Below are positions 22,444-35,009 of a stretch of DNA of 64,000 bases, piece by piece. Source of the DNA: Piezodorus guildinii (taxonomy: Eukaryota > Arthropoda > Insecta > Hemiptera > Pentatomidae). The DNA lies in assembly GCA_023052935.1 (NCBI GenBank), contig CM041297.1:112767177-112831176 (forward strand). Reading direction: 5' to 3'. The notes under the pieces were generated by a model that was not told the origin of the DNA, made no database searches, and saw only the letters and a list, made by a program, of their open reading frames with translations. The translations under genes and the position numbers were made by a program. Every line of letters begins with the position of its first letter. Within the stretch, counting starts at the first letter, position 1.

Positions 22444-22838
22444 TGTGATGGGCCTGATGTGTGTGAGGGAGTGAGGTTATAACACACAGCTGGTGGGAGC
22501 AAAGAGGTTATGTGAAATGGATTTGTCACTGCCTCAAACATATTTATATTTTAGTTTTCTTTATATTTAATTAAAGGTCATTTTTATTTATTATTTTATT
22601 TTCTGTGTTTTATGATAGTAGAAAGATTATTTTATTTTACAGTTGCAAATCCATTGCAACCTCTCACCAGCTGTGGGTTGGTGCTATCTCGTTTTGTGTG
22701 TGCTCCTCATATTGTTTTATTCTTTTGTATTCTATTATTCCTTGCTTTATTTAACTGTTTTTAGCATTAAGAACAATAAAAGAACCATTCGTACCAATAG
22801 TGCCAGGCTGTAGTCATTTCGCCCTCACCTCCTCAAAA
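22444..22838 (+). repeat. 3' LTR
   Basis: 395 bp, colinear with the 5' LTR with eight substitutions counted by eye. AATAAA at 22775-22780. Followed by the TSD 'tact'. Confidence 0.95.
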
Positions 22839-22842
22839 TACT

Positions 22843-24650
22843 TATAATACTCCTTAACGGTATGTCTTAGCCATAAATTCAATATATAAAAGAATAATCT
22901 TCATGAATAATAGAAAATAAAAGTTAAAATGTATTTAACTAGTAAAAAAAGATGTTTCTCTGAGGGAGAATATCTAGTAAGAAGATTACCTAACTTTGTA
23001 ATCTATATTTATAACGGAACGCTATAAGTTATTACAAAATGGTTTTTATTTTTAAATAACAATATTAGAGTATAACTGTTTACATATCTGTTGATAGGCA
23101 ATTAGCTAATATGAAAAGCAATAAATAATTCAAAGGAAAATGACATATCTCCACTGCTAATTTCAAAACGCTCATCTCTGCTAGTTCTGAACCAATTTCA
23201 ATGATTTTGTTTTATTTTGTAGAAAATTTAATTCTCTATGAAAAAGCACTAATTGGTATCGATTTTTTTTATTGATGTGGAGCAACGGTGTATTTATATT
23301 TCATTACTAATTAAAACATATATTTTATTTTTTTACTTGGGAGAGAAACTGAGGTTACAAAATGTGTTAAATATTCAAATAATGATTACTTTTGAACCAA
23401 TAGAACTCAGTCTCGGAGGCTATGTATTTCGATGTTAACCATTAATTATTGGACTTACAAAAAAATATCTTCATATTTTTAAATAAATTCATTTTTTTAA
23501 TAAAGTAAATGTAAGAAATAAAGGAAGATCTCCTCCTTTGAGTCAAAAATCATGTTGTATTTGCGAATTTCGATTCAAAGAAGGGAAATAACTAGAATAA
23601 ATTAGGTGTAAGCGATATAGGGATAAGAAGAAAAATTAGACAACAGCCTAATCAACAAATTTCTACATTAACGAGTAAATAAAAAATAACGGTTAAAGAG
23701 AAAGAGGAAATTAAGAGTCCCACGAAAAAAAAAAAAATCTGAAAAAAAAACAAAAAAAAAAACGACTGTATAGATATAAAAACATCTGTTTCAATTTTTC
23801 ATTCATGGATTAATGTTCTAAAACAGAGAATAATTTAAATCATAATATCCAAGTTCAAGATGAAGAGAAAATTAAGAATCGTAAGTAGCAACACAAGGAC
23901 AAACAAAAAAGAGCGACTAATTCAATTCTTTCACATATAGATCAATCTTTTTAAACAACTATAAAACATATTTCTAAATGTCTGAATTTCAATGATAGAT
24001 ATGGCAGGTACATAAAAAAATTGGGCTATGTATACCAAATTATACAGTCAACAGTCACATTAATGACATAATTCAAGATGATATATCTCTACAAGATGAA
24101 TAAAATGAGACATTATTGACAAAACATGCATTCTCTACATGATTTACTTTTACGAACGTACTCTTCTTTCTAACAAAATTTCAGTGCAAATTAATAATTT
24201 AAAAACGCTTTCACTTTTATCGGCATAATGACGCGAAAACGACTGCCTGATTTGGTGTTTTTTTTTTGGTCCATTACAAAGGTTCATTAATGAAAATAAT
24301 AAGCCAAAATTAATATTTATGAATTATTTATCAACCAATAAGTGTACCACTAGAATTTTTATTTGAAAATAATTTATCGCTGCATTGAGGAAGTAAGCTA
24401 TAGAGATGGTTTGATTGAAGTTAAAACAAGACCAGACTCTGAAATACGCCAGGAGAGTACATGAAGTTTCTAACACAAACTTATATTTCCTCAAGGGATT
24501 ATAACGTTAACGTGAGTAATCTAAAACCAGAAACAACATATTCCAAACACACGTAAATTACCTTTTTCTCAGTATTCCTAACATAATTTATATTAAAAAA
24601 AAAAATAATAATAAATTTTAAAAAATACAAGCGATTTTTGTTTTTGTTTT
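22843..24650. other. AT-rich stretch without recognisable gene
   Basis: No frame longer than about 60 codons and no known motif. Several A/T tracts (for example near 23727 and 23750). Confidence 0.6.
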
Positions 24651-25493
24651 TACTTTCACTTACCTATAGATGAAATATATAGTAAGAGAAAGTAATGCAA
24701 TCGTGAAAATTTTGAATTCCAGTTTTCAACGGAAATACACGTTTTAGGGTAGTCCAAATAACCAAGACCCTAAAAAAAATCTGTTTGTCTGTGTGTGGTA
24801 AGTCTAGTGCAAAAGCAAAACGTCTTACAGAACTGAAATTTCATATTTAAGACAACTATACGCCCTAGATGTTACAGCAATTTTTACACCTTTTTACGAT
24901 TCGATCAAAAACAGCTCTAACGATTTAGATTAAACTTGCTAAATCGATGTAAAATTAAATGGGCTTTCATATCATGTAAATTTCAATTACGATTAATATA
25001 GTCTGACAGGGATAAAATGCTGGTATTCTTCCTCTAAGCTACTTTTAATTTTGTATATTCCAAAGAATTAACCATATTATTTGCATTGATAAAGGAGGCT
25101 AAATATACAGGTTGGACGAATTTGATAACCAACTAAAGAATAAAAGAGAGAAACTATTTTTTAATGTAATTTTCGTTTTTTTAATAATAAGAACAGTAAT
25201 ATAGACGTATAATATACCGTTGGAAAGAGAAAGATTAAAAAAACAACAACATTATGTTATACACAAAGTTATAAAAGGTGATATAAAGTGGCGAATAGGG
25301 AATAAAGTTATTACTGATTAACAATTAAATATTGGTATATTATTTAATCTAAATCAGATGTTTCTTACGAAAATGAATACACGTTTTATCAAAATCAACT
25401 CAAAATATTTTTCTAATTAAGGTATAGTTAATTGTTTTAAAATTGATTTTAACAGTCGATGTAATTGAAAGTCATATGTTAGCAGCACTAGAT
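24651..25493 (-). repeat. Dispersed repeat family X, copy 2 (both ends present)
   Basis: On the plus strand it opens with 'tactttcacttacc' (24651-24664) and closes with 'gtaattgaaagtcatatg' and 'agcagcactagat' (to 25493), so both subterminal inverted motifs are kept. Inside are the reversed family blocks 'acgttttagggt', 'gttacagcaatttttaca' and 'agtctgacagggataaaatg'. Length ~840 bp. Confidence 0.8.
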
Positions 25494-28400
25494 TTTTAAA
25501 TATCTGATTTTCCTTCGATTCGTTACCATTTCAATTATTAGAATCATACCAAAAATAAATTTCTACTGCCATAAACAAGTTCCTCAGTCCCATCAAACTG
25601 TAAACACATAGGTTATATGGGGTCTTCAAAAAATTGTATGTTTTAAGAACGGCATTTTAAGAGGTGAGAAGATTATTAATTCCTTTAATAAACATAACTT
25701 TTAATTTTATGAATGAGATTTCTGAATTATTTATATTAATAATCCAATATTATGACTTGACTGTTCACACTCTTTTTTTTTTTTTTGTTTCTGCGTTCCT
25801 CATATTCTGTGAAACTACAGATAATATTATAGTAAAATAGAAAATAGCATTGATTGCAGAAGTAGAAAAATAGGCTTTTATTTAATTCTTCCGAAACTGA
25901 TAAACGTTTCGGAGCTCTTTTACCATACTTAAAATCTTCTATTTAAACATTTCCATAGGCACTAATATATTTTTGTAAATATCTATACTCGAGTATGGGA
26001 AAACGTCTAGGGTAGTGTCTTCTCTTGAAAAATTAGCGGGTAGTGTTTATTTAATTTTTTATAAAATTAATCTACATTAATAGATTTTTACCTAGTAAAG
26101 CTTTTAAAACTGATGATCTTGAATACTGATGCAGAACCCCTAAATGTTGAATATAATTTTCTATAATAAATATTTGGAAAAAATTATAATATCAATAAGA
26201 TACAATATACAATTAAACATATAAAAATAAAATTTAAAAAAATATGAATTAAATATATAAAAATAATAAAAAAAACACAAAAAAATAATGATCAAACAAA
26301 ACAATGATCGAAACTTCAGTTAGCGGCCATCGGGTTTTAAGTTTTAAACAGTTTGGCGTTTCAAACCTGATCTACACCCACTGACCTATAAGTTCGACAA
26401 AGACATTGTCATTCTGTCATTCCATCCAATCTGACAAGTGTCATACATCAACCAACCGATGTTCACATCACTTCACTGGGAAACCGCACTTTTGGAAATG
26501 GTATCTACAAACATTTGCAGTGGAGAAACGTTTGAAATGTTATTGGATTTAATCACTTTGTAATTCTACTTGAACCAGAAATATGTCTTTCTTAATTTTT
26601 AAGAAAATATTTCTTCCCGTTTTATAACTTTATTTTGAAAAATTTCATAATTAAACTTATAGTCGACGTTTTCCATAAATTATCCCTTCTTTAATGTCAT
26701 TGCTTAAAAAGTTTAAATCATCTCTTCGCAAATGATGTATACCATTGGTAATAATTTTAAATATATTGAATATGTAAGGGGGTAAGTGAATCAAAAATTG
26801 TATAAGTTAGTTATTTCGATTTTTGTCTCCTGTAATGGTTTCTAAGTTTACATTTTTCATATTGTTATGAAATCGAGATCTTGTAGTAACAACTTAATAC
26901 GATATTATAGCATAATGTAAAGATAATACTTTTGTTAAAAAAAAAAATCATTAATCAAAATTACATTATACCATACAAATAGGGCAACCCGTTTAGGAAA
27001 ATTTGACCCATCCTCCATGTCAGATTTTCTAAAGTATTGTCTTCATGCTTTTTTAAATGTATACAATACAATTTTTTTTTAAATTAAAAAAAGAAGTATT
27101 CATTTTCCAATAATAAATAATTTATAGACGAGTTGAATAATTAAAAACGAGATATTACTTTTTTTCTTCCTGGAAGCAGCTTTACCAAGTCAATATATCT
27201 CCTGAGCCCGCTGGAGAAAAGAAACGGACAGCTTTTCTTCCCTCCTCCTCTCCAGCCCTTCCAGGACAAGAGAACAAGATAAGAGGCCTACTTTATCCCC
27301 CTTCTTAATGAATAAATGATGGTCTTCACAAAGTACCAAGGGATAGATATTGGATTAGGCCTCTCGTTTTCTGGAGGGGGATTTCTTTGTTTTCAGAAAT
27401 TACATTTATTACGTAATGTACCAGGATTGGGATCCTGTTTCCAAGAGAGAAATACGTACCAAGCTCAAGGTGGAAAAGTCAAAGAATCCGGTGTAAAACA
27501 TTTTAAGGTAAAATATAAGGTAGATTGAAAAAAATAATGCTTTATTATTGCATTCATCGCCCGCTATAACGATTTTTTTTTCCAATATATTTTTATTAAC
27601 TAGAATAAAATCCATTGACATCGCTGCCTCTAGAGGCCTACAGACAGAAGTCATTTTAGATATTAATAATCAAAATGAATATAGAAACGTGTTTATAATG
27701 TTCTTTATTTTAATAACTCACTGTAACAACTTTTATTTCAATATAAAAAAGCGAAAATATTTTTCCTAAAAAAAAAAAAAAAAAAAATGAACTTTGTTGT
27801 ACAAATTATGTCTAAAAAAAGAAGGGTTTTATGAAATACATTTTATTTAAGGAGCATAATAAGAAATATATTTAGACTACAGGATCAGCGTCAAGGGACT
27901 AAGTAAATTTTACATTAGTGAATTTACCGAAGACCTTTTATAAATATAAACCTTCTAATAGTTTATTCGATGTTTTTATTTTTTAATAGAGTAGTAAAAA
28001 ATAAAATTTAATAATTATAAAAAAAATTATTTGGACAAATTTTACTTTTTTTGTCTCCATCTTAAAAACAATTTAACATTACTACAGTATACCTAAATGA
28101 CAAATATATGAGGAAACGAAATTCCTAGTTTTTCCCAGTAGATTTTAAAGTCCTAAATGCAAATCCTAATAATTATTAAAACAATCATCTCTGAATTAAT
28201 GCCTGAAATGAATGAAATATACAAACAGCATATCAATTTGTTTTTTATTTATTATTTTTTTATATCATAATTTATTTGAAAATGAATTTTGTGAAAATTA
28301 ATATTATCAATAACAATACAATAGTAAGTTTAATAATGATAAGATGATAATTAATAAAGCGTATTTTATTCCCGAAAAACTGTGGTTGATTTTATTATAA

Positions 28401-29265
28401 CTTTTTTTTTCACAAGATCATTATAGATATTTTTCTGAAACATCACCTTTCGTTTTATGTGGTATTTTGAGAGTTATTTATAGTTACTCCATTTTTGATT
28501 ATGGGTATAGAGACCCTTCTTGGGCTTCTATAAAGTGGTTACCAAATTATGAGAAAAATTCTGGGGCTGAATGTGATCTCGGCCTAATCACCTCAATGCA
28601 CAGCCGCTGGCCGAGAAACAGTATGCATATCTGTATGTAATGAGCCCAAGGGTATTCAGGAGTCGTAGAGGTACAATTTTTTTTTTGTTTTTTAATATGT
28701 AATTTTTTATATATGTTCTAGATTTATAATTTTTTAATGTTTAAAAAGAAAAAAATAAATAAATAAAACTTAATTTATAGCAAAGAAAATGAATTCCTTA
28801 ATAATCAAAGATAATTATCATAATCTTAACTGACCTTTACACAGCACACAAATTATGAGTGTAACAAAACCAACAGAGCTCTTTGTAATATATATCCATA
28901 ATTTAACAGACACTTTAAAATAAATGTAACAAATAAACTATTGTTATGTAAGCCTTGTTTACTACTAATTCTTACTTAAGCATGCCAAATATTTAGCTAT
29001 ATATGTAGATCAAACTATAAAAAAATACAAACGCATTTATAATAATTTATAGGCATCTGCGAAAATTATTCATACAATAAAAGAAGCAAAAGGAGTACAT
29101 ATTATAAAAGATATTATAAACAAGCATAGTAAACAATATTTTTTCCAAATCATTAATTAACAAAAATGTTTTAAAAAGAAATATTGGAAACTACACAAAA
29201 AATAGTACAAAGCGGTATATTCACAATCGAACTAAACATACATTACTGTAAGATATATTTGATAT
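25494..29265. other. Long AT-rich stretch without firm gene
   Basis: Two patches are less AT-rich: 26330-26530 and 27160-27530. The second holds a 70-codon plus-strand frame (27316-27528) with no known motif, containing an acceptor-like 'tttctttgttttcag'. 28480-28670 is another mixed-composition patch. None gives a recognisable product; they may be exons, UTRs or old repeats. Confidence 0.4.
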
Positions 29266-30275
29266 AGTTTTTTTTTTTCAAAAAGTTTTTATATTATTTT
29301 TTCTTTTATTTAATTTTTTTTTTTTTTCAGCCCTTTGGCTGACGGGTCTCACATACCCGGGGGAGAGGTTGTGAGTGAATCCCCATTTTTTTACATCCTT
29401 ATAAAAGCCCCGCCGGGACTGGGATTCGAACTCAGAACCTGTAGCTTGAGTGACGAGCGCTAGCCACTCAGCTACGGGCTCCCCATTCTTTTATTTATTA
29501 ATGTGTCTATATTCTATGTTTATGTCATTACTTAAGAGACTGGTCTACTTGGTACAGCATTAGTGTATTTTAATATAAGTGAGAGAAGTTAGTTCAGGGT
29601 ACAGTGAAAAGAACACACAATTAAGAAAAACTTAATAGACTGGTGCCGACGTTTCGAACTAAATTATAGGCCTTCCCTGGGTCATAAAAAAAAAAAAAAA
29701 AAAAAAAAAATGTAGAACACAAAATAAAGATGATAAGTAAAAGAAATATACAGATAATAAAAATATACCTGTATTATCTTTATCTGGTCGTTATCTTTTA
29801 TTTAGTTTTTTTTTTTTTTTCAAAAGTGGAAGTTTTGATATTTATTTTTTCTTTCATTTATTAATGTGTCTATATCATATGTTTGTGTTATTATGTGATT
29901 ACTCAAGAGACTGGTCTACTTGTTACAGCAATATGAATTTTTAGTGTATTTTAATATAAGTGAGACAAGTTAGTTCAGGGTGCAGTGGAAAGAACACACA
30001 ATCAAGAAAAACTTAATAGACTGGTGCCGACGTTTCGAACTAAATTATAGGCCTTCCCTGGGTCATAAAAAAAAAATAATAAAAAAAAATGTAGAACACA
30101 AAATAAAGATGATAAGTAAAAGAAATATACAGATAATAAAAATATACCTGTATTATCTTTATCTGGTCGTTATCTTTTATTTAGTTTTTTTTTTTTTTTT
30201 TAAAGTGGAAGTTTTGATATTTATTTTTTCTTTCATTTATTAAATTTTCTATATCATATGTTTGTGTTTTTTTAT
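29266..30275. repeat. Tandem array of ~363-381-bp units, running into the assembly gap
   Basis: Unit 1 starts near 29498 ('aatgtgtctat'), unit 2 near 29862, and unit 3 near 30241 before the Ns. Units 1 and 2 agree closely ('ttcagggt.cagtg', 'gactggtgccgacgtttcga', 'ataggccttccctgggtcat', 'gataagtaaaagaaatatac') and differ mainly in A/T tract length. The tail of a further unit (29266-29313) lies to the left, separated by a SINE. At least two full units are visible; the true number is hidden by the gap. Confidence 0.85.
29314..29485 (-). repeat. tRNA-derived SINE with 12-bp TSD, inserted in the tandem array
   Basis: On the minus strand it reads 'gagcccgtagctgagtggct' then 'agcgc' (box A) and 'gagttcgaatccc' (box B), a body 'ggggcttttataa', and an A tract (T14 on the plus strand near 29316). 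It is flanked by 'ttcttttattta' at 29302-29313 and 29486-29497. Head, body and tail with TSD define a complete SINE copy; a related copy is at 53105-53290. RNA polymerase III transcription would be internal; retrotransposition depends on an unknown LINE. Confidence 0.85.
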
Positions 30276-30375
30276 NNNNNNNNNNNNNNNNNNNNNNNNN
30301 NNNNNNNNNNNNNNNNNNNNNNNNNNNNNNNNNNNNNNNNNNNNNNNNNNNNNNNNNNNNNNNNNNNNNNNNNNN
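30276..30375. other. Assembly gap (100 N)
   Basis: Exactly 100 unknown bases, a conventional size for a gap of unknown length. It falls inside the third tandem unit, so the array probably caused the break. Confidence 0.98.
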
Positions 30376-30610
30376 TTACATATACGAGCATATAAGTTTT
30401 TATTTACGTCTTTATTTATAGTTAATTTTATTTTCATAGTCATCAATATTTTTAATTATTTTATTAAATCATAGCTATAATGTTTACATTCATTAGTTTC
30501 ATTGTCATACCGTATTGATATCTGATATTTACTCTTTTGTGTTCTGATTATTTGTAACCCTTCTTCGGCAAAATTGAAATATTGTTTACCAAGCACATTT
30601 CTCATTATTT

Positions 30611-31060
30611 CTAATAATAATAATGATAATAATAATAATAGGCCTACCGAACCCGAAGGTTCGATTCCGATACCACCAAACTTCGCCTGCACAGACTCGT
30701 CCAATGTTCACCGGTCAAGCCTAAGCCCCGAGATCAGCCTTAATGCAATCCTCCCATCGACGCTTCGGCCTACCTTTCGGACGCCTACCAGTCGGTTCAG
30801 CGAATACCAACTTTCTTGGAATCCGTTCCTCACTAAGCCCAACAACTTTACGCGCCCATTTGAGTCTCCACGATGCTATCAACTCAATTATATTCACAGG
30901 GTACAAACTCCGCAATTCCGCGTTGTGCAACCTTCTAAACTCCCCAGTGGCCTCATCTCTCTTCGGACCAAATATTTTACGCAGTACCTTATTCTAGAAA
31001 ACCTTAAGCCGTTGTTCATCCTTCAAAGTAAGCGGCCACGTTTCGCTCTCATTATTTCTA
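30611..31060 (-). mobile_element. RTE-like non-LTR retrotransposon, 3'-end fragment
   Basis: The minus strand encodes 'LHNAELRSLYPVNIIELIAS', 'LKWARKVVGLSEERIPRK' and 'GRRPKGRPKRRWEDCIKADL', the C-terminal tail found in many insect endonuclease-RT proteins, preceded out of the ATG frame by 'VLRKIFGPKRDEATGEFRRL'. The end has an (ATT)n-type tail at 30611-30641, as expected for the 3' end of such elements. Only about 120 codons survive. Clade assignment (RTE or a close relative) is tentative. Confidence 0.7.
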
Positions 31061-31818
31061 CCTATGTTAATTTCAACGATCAATCAATCATTCTGAATAT
31101 ATAGTTTAGATTTTATTAAAAGTAAACAATAACGTTAATAATAATTGAAATAAAATTATTATGTTTCTAGAGAATACGATCAAATATAAGTATAAGTACA
31201 GGACATAAGACCCAAAGATGAGGAAGGCTGTTGTGGGCCTTTAGGGTCAGATAGTAAGGACCGGGCAGTATATTTCGCGAGGTTATAAATGTCGAGAAGG
31301 AAAACCAAAAGCGACCGCCGACCATCAATTAGATAGGAGCGATCCCATTGGTCGCCGGAGACAGCCATTCACAGGGCCCCACACATCATCCCTCCTCCTG
31401 TCCACTCATATCTCTTAGCTTTGTCATAGCCCTCCGCTCCAAGTAGGCTCTGTTTATAGCTTCGTCTGCTATTTCAGGAGGGAGTCAGTGCTAAATAAGA
31501 ACTCTAAACGCAGGAATGTTGTTCGATGCTAGTGATAAGGATGTTCATAAACATGAATAATCCACGCGTCCTATAGAAGTAACATTTTCTGTTTACAATA
31601 TGAGACTGACCCCCAAAACAAATGTGGATTTAGAGATGGAAAATACTCCAATTAAAGAAAACTGATTTTATTTTAACTAATTTTATTCAAATTAGAATAC
31701 CGCTAAAATACTGAGACAGTATAGTTTGAACTTAAGCTGGTGACCGGGGAGAAAAAAAATATAATCAGTTTTTCCCCTGACTAATTTAACTTCCAGTTAT
31801 TAAGTATCTAAATATATA
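31061..31818. other. Unassigned, partly mixed composition
   Basis: 31200-31500 is clearly less AT-rich than its flanks and not obviously repeated in this window; no convincing frame. It could be a regulatory region or UTR. The rest is AT-rich. Confidence 0.35.
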
Positions 31819-32108
31819 ATTTTGTTTTATTTATTTAACGTCACTTTATGCTACTATGGCTGATTGGGCGATCCCACGACAGTGGGAGTCCTAAATTTTG
31901 CCTATCCTGGTTTTATTAGGATAAGGATATTTAACGAGTACCTGCCATCGCACAGGCTCGGGACCACCTTTTAACGTCCCCTCCGAAGGAAGGCATAACT
32001 AAGGATTTTTTACTCCCATTAAAAATCCTAGGACCACCTGCGGGTTTGAACCCGTGACCTTTGACATAGGAGGCTGTTATGCTAACCACCCAGCTACAAG
32101 TGAACCCG
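31819..32108 (-). repeat. tRNA-derived SINE, family with 'GTGCGATG' central domain
   Basis: On the minus strand: 'cttgtagctgggtggttagc' (box A), 'cacgggttcaaacccgc' (box B), a body with 'gacgttaaaaggtggtcc', then 'cctgtgcgatggcaggtact' and 'cgttaaatatcc', and an A-rich tail ('aaataaataaaacaaaat'). Length ~290 bp. A truncated relative lies at 1-165, and the central domain is shared with the plus-strand SINE at 53405-53645. Confidence 0.8.
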
Positions 32109-33424
32109 AATATCTAATTTTATAAGATATAACCGTAAAATGCATTAACTATATTAAAAAAAAGAAAAAAAAAACTGTTCTTCTAAATACAACTCATGAA
32201 GGATCCTGGGATCAGTACATTTAGATATCAATACTATTTCTTTACCAAAGGCTGTGCAATGAGGTAATTAGGTATTGGTTACGCTCAGCCGTTTTATTCC
32301 TTTTTTTTGGTACCAAGTTAACAGAGGCTGTCTCCATACACCCCAGGGTCATCCCCCGGCTAAAATAATCATCATCAGGGCAAGGGATATTTATAAATAT
32401 AATCGGCAACTTAAAAATTGCTAGACGAACACTCAAACCTTCCACTTTGTTTTAAAAAAAAAGACTTATTTATAGGATTATAACGCCTATTTGGGTTTAA
32501 GCAGTTGAGTTTTGGGATTCTTCTAAAACATGAAATATCCCTCATATGCAACGTGAGAAGAGTATTATATAATATTTGTAAGTTGTATAGAATATTTGTA
32601 AGATAGATACCTAATAAAGTCCCACAATGAAAGTTACACATTACTGACTTTAGATTTAGAAAACCTTTGATCCTGATTGACTTCTTTTAAACAAAAAAAA
32701 GAATAATTAACCTAAAACACGAGGTAACTTCCAACTCTATTCCAGCCGGCTGGAGCACAGACCCATCCGAATGACGTTAGTGAATCCATTAGTCAATTAC
32801 CTTGTGGGTGGAGGGTGGTTGTGATCAATGGTGAGTGGGGAAAGAGGATAGTACCTTAAAGAAATAATATTAAATAGAGTGCGGGTATCAGATCTGGGCA
32901 AGTCAGCTAAAGCATAAATGTGGTTTATTGATAACTGATAGAAATTTAATAACCGAAGTGCAATTCTGACAAAGTAGAAGTTAATAGTGTTAGAAAAAAA
33001 AAAATAAATGTTAAGTAGATAAAGGGAGCATGATCCATATATATTCAGGAAATGATGAAAAAACAAAGTAAAAGTTCTTAATCAATAAATAAAATCGTTC
33101 TTTTTTTTTTATTTATTTATTTTTTTATAGGTATATTTGTAGTATGGATGTTTTAAAATGTTTGTCTTTATAATTCACTCTGTTTTAATGAAAAAAAAAA
33201 AAAAAACTTTTTTTGGACAGGCTGTATAGATAAATACACTTATATATTTTAATTAATAAGTAATTTGAAATATTCAGGTGCGAGAATTTCAATAATAATT
33301 AACTAGTTCGAGTGTAGATTTGGTAAAATAAACCATTTTTAAATTTATTCACGAACACCATTCACGCGTTCTTGCCATTTTCTCTTATTCGTGAACTAAA
33401 GTGGTGAATACATTTTTTCTCGAT
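32109..33424. other. AT-rich stretch without recognisable gene
   Basis: A segment around 32170-32370 ('aactgttcttctaaatacaa', 'ctcatgaaggatcctggga') has a degraded counterpart at 42210-42260, suggesting an old shared repeat. Nothing else recognisable. Confidence 0.4.
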
Positions 33425-33605
33425 GCGATAATTGGCCGTAAAGGCCCTTGTTGAACATCGTATTCTCCTAGAAGAATACACTCGCCGTTCTCACTCCCTA
33501 CTCCTATTTTTTCAAGAAGAAACCAGTTGGCTTACGGGGCTTCGAACTCACAACCTTTGGCATGGTGGATTATAGTACTAGCATATGAACCACGGGCTAA
33601 ACGTA
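33425..33605 (-). repeat. Degraded tRNA-derived SINE
   Basis: Minus strand 'gtttagcccgtggttcatat' (box-A-like) and 'ttgtgagttcgaagccccg' (box-B-like), 5' of a non-coding body. Head composition resembles the SINE at 29314-29485. No TSD seen. Confidence 0.5.
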
Positions 33606-34173
33606 ACTTGTTCCAATTTACACACACACACACACATATATATATTTATACAAATCTTCAACTCATCGCTAACTTCTGTCAAAACAAAAATAGTGAATTT
33701 GACAACATTAAATTGGTTTAGACAGTAAAACCACCCCTGAAGTCCTCAATTTTTTTTAATATTGAATAAAGTTAGCTATCTGTATCCTAATTAATCTATC
33801 AGTCATTTGGATAAAGAAAAATAGAATATAATATTATATATTCATACCTACACCCATTTAATTATGAAATATTTATTTTCTCTTATATATATCTTGTTAA
33901 TTATAATTAGCTTAAGTAATTTATATATTATTTCACAAACGATCTCATTAGCTTTTTAAGTTTCTTTGTTGATCAAAGCTATGCAGGTGTAAACATTTAT
34001 TACTTCAATTTATTCTTTTATAATTTTTTTTTAAACTATTGATATCAAAAGTACTGTTTAAAATAATAAAATCAAAAGTAATACTGTTTTTATTTGTTAT
34101 TGTTATTGTATCTTGTTAATTTATATAACTTTTATTTTTCTTCAACATTTCTTTTTAATTTATTTTATTAAGA
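33606..34173. other. AT-rich stretch, nothing recognised
   Basis: A short CA/TA run sits at 33619-33648 and the remainder is low-complexity AT sequence. Confidence 0.55.
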
Positions 34174-34596
34174 TATAATACAATCTGCCACCTTATGGGG
34201 CAATGAGTATTACAGATAAAATGAATCATTCATCCCATATGTATATTGTAAATAAAATTGAAAAAAATTAATAAAGATTAAACAAAGAAAAAAAAATATA
34301 TATACACAAAATTAAATAAATATTATAAAGAAAATAATAATAACAATCTTGATCACATTCATACCTATTTACAAACTGCCCCTGGGATCACTAATTCAAA
34401 CCTCGAGACCCACTAGTGGATGTCGAGGCACAAAGCCAGAAGATCCCAGCGCCTCTCATTCAGCCACGTCACTGGTCTTGAGAGCCACTGAGGGCTTGGG
34501 GTCTTGGAGCTGAGCGAGGGCGCTAGAGCCATATATACTCAGGGCATGAGTCGAGAAGCTGGCCATTGCCAGCACTCCAATAACATTTTCTTTAAT
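34174..34596 (-). mobile_element. Jockey family B, 5'-truncated 3' UTR copy
   Basis: The minus strand matches the 3' UTR of the family B copy at 49010-49430 block by block: 'ggagtgctggcaatggccag', 'gaggcgctgggatcttctgg', 'aggtatgaatgtg', 'acatatgggatgaatga', and the terminal 'ggtggcagattgtatta'. No coding part remains. Confidence 0.75.
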
Positions 34597-34744
34597 ATAA
34601 TCATATTATTAATATTTTAATTATGAACTCGCCTTAGCTCACAAATATTCCATTTTGTATTGATGGTAAGAGTAAATATAATGTATACAACTTCGTGATT
34701 ATATCTTTATTTCATTTTTTTAATTTAAAATAGCGCACAAGTAG

Positions 34745-34895
34745 AAGTAGGCTAGATTTACCACACACACACTCACAGACCTTTTTGCGGGAGATGTTTA
34801 TTTGATCTCAGGGGACCCTAAGACATGTATTTCCGTTAAGAAATGGTATTCAAAAATCTTCACTTTCTCTTACGACATATTTGATATATAGTTAA
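34745..34895 (+). repeat. Dispersed repeat family X, copy 3 (3' part only)
   Basis: 'ccacacacacactcacagac', 'ctttttgcgggagatg', 'tctcaggggaccctaag', 'tgtatttccgtta' follow the family order; the rest of the element is absent. Confidence 0.7.
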
Positions 34896-35009
34896 GGGGA
34901 AGCAAAAAACCTTAAACAGCAAATATCAAGCAAGCGAACCCAAAAGAAAAATTAAATTTTTCAAAGGTGATCTAAGCCTTGAATGGGGCTAGCTTAAGTA
35001 GTTTCCCCA

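Larger units (their letters stand above)
17946..22842 (+). mobile_element. Complete Ty3/Gypsy LTR retrotransposon, CsRn1-type, with 4-bp TSD
   Basis: LTRs at 17950-18344 and 22444-22838 (395 bp each) are flanked by 'tact' at 17946-17949 and 22839-22842. Inside lie a tRNA-Trp-like primer site, gag (18428-19261), pol in the -1 frame (protease, RT, RNase H, integrase), and a G-rich tract abutting the 3' LTR. Gag ends with a CHCC motif instead of the usual CCHC knuckle; that and the tRNA-Trp primer are recorded traits of the CsRn1 clade. The internal region is much more GC-rich than its LTRs and flanks. By eye the LTRs differ at 8 of 395 positions (~2%), so insertion is fairly recent. A stop in RNase H makes this copy non-autonomous. 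There is no env-like frame. Confidence 0.95.
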
